From 66-474 sp051954935 (GTDB taxonomy: Bacteria > Pseudomonadota > Gammaproteobacteria > Xanthomonadales > Rhodanobacteraceae): 64,000 nucleotides of DNA. The DNA lies in NCBI GenBank assembly GCA_051954935.1, contig JBQCHG010000026.1, forward strand, positions 1-64,000. The letters are read 5' to 3'. Shown here one piece after another: positions 63,304-64,000 of the stretch. The notes under the pieces were generated by a model that saw only the letters and a program-made list of their open reading frames with translations, did not search any database and was not told the origin of the DNA. Within the stretch, counting starts at the first letter, position 1. Every line of letters begins with the position of its first letter. The translations under genes were made by a program, and so were the position numbers.

Positions 63304-64000
63304 TCAGTTCCGGCTGGATCGCCGGCTTTGGTTTGGTGAACCCGGGCGCGCCCGCGCGGCATGGCCGCACGAGGCGCGCTTGATGACTTCGCAAGGCAGC
63401 GTCCGCGGTGCGGCGGGCGCATCCGGCGCATCCATGCGCGCGACCAGTTGCTCCAGCGCCGCGTGCCCGAGATCGGCGATGCGCACGCGCACCGTGGTCA
63501 GTGGCGGATTGACGAAGCGCGCAATCGGGATGTCGTCGAAACCGGCCAGCGCGATATCGTCAGGTACCCGCACGCCCGCTTCGGTCAACGCGAACAGGCA
63601 CCCCACCGCCATCATGTCGTTGGCGGCGAAGATCGCGTCCGGCCTCTTTGCCGGGGGGAGCGCGGCCAACTCCCGGCCGGCGCGATAGCCGGATTCCTCC
63701 GAGAAATCGCCGCGCAGGATGCGCGTGCGGGTCTTGCCGTCGCAGCCTTCGCGAAAACCTTTCAGGCGCTCGCGTGCATCGAAATTGCCTTCCGGCCCGG
63801 CGATGAAGGCGATGTCACGATGGCCGCACTCGCGCAGATGGCGCGCCATCGCGTGCGCGCCGCCGTAATTGTCCATGTTGAGCGTGGCGTGGCGTTTGTT
63901 CGCCACCGACGTGTTCATCAATACGGCTGGCAGTCCGCCGGGGAGATGGTCACGCAGGAATGCCGCGTCCACATGCGGCGACATGATCAGCAGGCCATCC
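63304..64000 (-). CDS. LacI-family transcriptional regulator, C-terminal part
   Basis: The visible minus-strand part (about 232 codons) is the ligand-binding domain of a LacI/GalR regulator. The frame runs past its internal Met to the window edge as DGLLIMSPHVD, an exact match to the LacI-family pattern. Other landmarks are DNYGGAHAMARHLRECGHRDIAFIAG, RPDAIFAANDMMAVG and GFDDIPIARFVNPPLTTVRV, the sugar-binding effector region. The helix-turn-helix lies outside the window. It ends 22 bp before the TonB-dependent receptor and probably controls the locus through the operator at 49220. Confidence 0.9.
   Translation of the reverse strand, partial: DGLLIMSPHVDAAFLRDHLPGGLPAVLMNTSVANKRHATLNMDNYGGAHAMARHLRECGHRDIAFIAGPEGNFDARERLKGFREGCDGKTRTRILRGDFSEESGYRAGRELAALPPAKRPDAIFAANDMMAVGCLFALTEAGVRVPDDIALAGFDDIPIARFVNPPLTTVRVRIADLGHAALEQLVARMDAPDAPAAPRTLPCEVIKRASCGHAARARPGSPNQSRRSSRN

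Noticed and set aside
61356..63383. Long open frame on the plus strand (675 codons) opposite the TonB-dependent receptor
   Set aside because: Its sequence is Arg/Val/His-rich and has no recognisable domain. The minus strand encodes a convincing receptor with signal peptide, plug and barrel.

Overview
The window is a 64 kb piece of a GC-rich gammaproteobacterial chromosome. The gene content fits the Xanthomonadales/Lysobacterales, most likely a Rhodanobacteraceae- or Xanthomonadaceae-like organism. Pointers are a XanB-type bifunctional GDP-mannose enzyme, a carbohydrate-utilisation locus pairing a TonB-dependent receptor with a flavin-dependent halogenase, a STAS-MlaE permease, PilU, and an ETF/ETF-QO pair. 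This placement is inferred from gene content, not from a marker gene. I found no rRNA, tRNA, CRISPR array, IS element or phage gene.

Layout. (1) 1-10.8 kb, housekeeping: glycine cleavage gcvT-gcvH (minus strand; gcvH cut by the window edge), a four-gene MCE/Mla lipid transport operon, a stand-alone amidase, ETF-ubiquinone oxidoreductase, and an unexplained trio of ATP-grasp protein, methyltransferase and second ATP-grasp protein. (2) 11.0-12.7 kb: etfB-etfA. (3) 12.7-39.1 kb, a large surface-polysaccharide region. The left, plus-strand part holds a sugar aminotransferase, two GT4 glycosyltransferases and a Wzx-like flippase. Two FkbM-type methyltransferases follow in visibly more A/T-rich DNA. 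Next are a secreted zinc metalloprotease with FG-GAP/VCBS repeats, acetoacetyl-CoA synthetase, a GT2 and XanB. The right part is one minus-strand operon with many ATGA overlaps: GT4, Wzm, Wzt with a glycan-binding tail, FkbM methyltransferase with coiled coil, a 1174-residue double GT4, Gmd, Rmd and a GT-C membrane protein. Gmd and Rmd predict GDP-D-rhamnose, so the ABC arm probably makes and exports a D-rhamnose-containing O-antigen.

(4) 39.2-48.0 kb, mixed housekeeping: cystathionine beta-synthase plus gamma-lyase/synthase (transsulfuration), a YdcH-like small protein, a DUF4398-type lipoprotein with a coiled-coil OmpA-like partner, PilU, a small outer-membrane beta-barrel and transketolase. 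(5) 48.0-64.0 kb, a carbohydrate-utilisation locus. In transcription order on the minus strand it holds a LacI-type regulator (cut by the window edge), a TonB-dependent receptor, a tryptophan-halogenase-like flavoenzyme, a secreted alpha/beta hydrolase, a GH144/glucoamylase-like enzyme, a lipoprotein solute-binding protein, two sugar-ABC permeases and a large periplasmic alpha-toroid glycosidase. A GH1 beta-glucosidase and the MsiK/UgpC-type ATPase lie beyond, divergent from each other across a near-perfect LacI-family operator.

How it works together. The locus in (5) looks like a complete outer membrane-to-cytosol route for a beta-glucan. The receptor brings in oligosaccharide, periplasmic enzymes trim it, the ABC importer takes up short oligomers, and the cytosolic GH1 enzyme releases glucose. 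The halogenase has no obvious job in sugar use although its catalytic residues are intact. The ABC polysaccharide operon in (3) resembles the polymerase, terminator-with-coiled-coil-ruler and ABC exporter logic of E. coli O9a (WbdA/WbdD/Wzm/Wzt), but the putative terminator carries an FkbM-type methyltransferase. These two are the main candidates for new biology.
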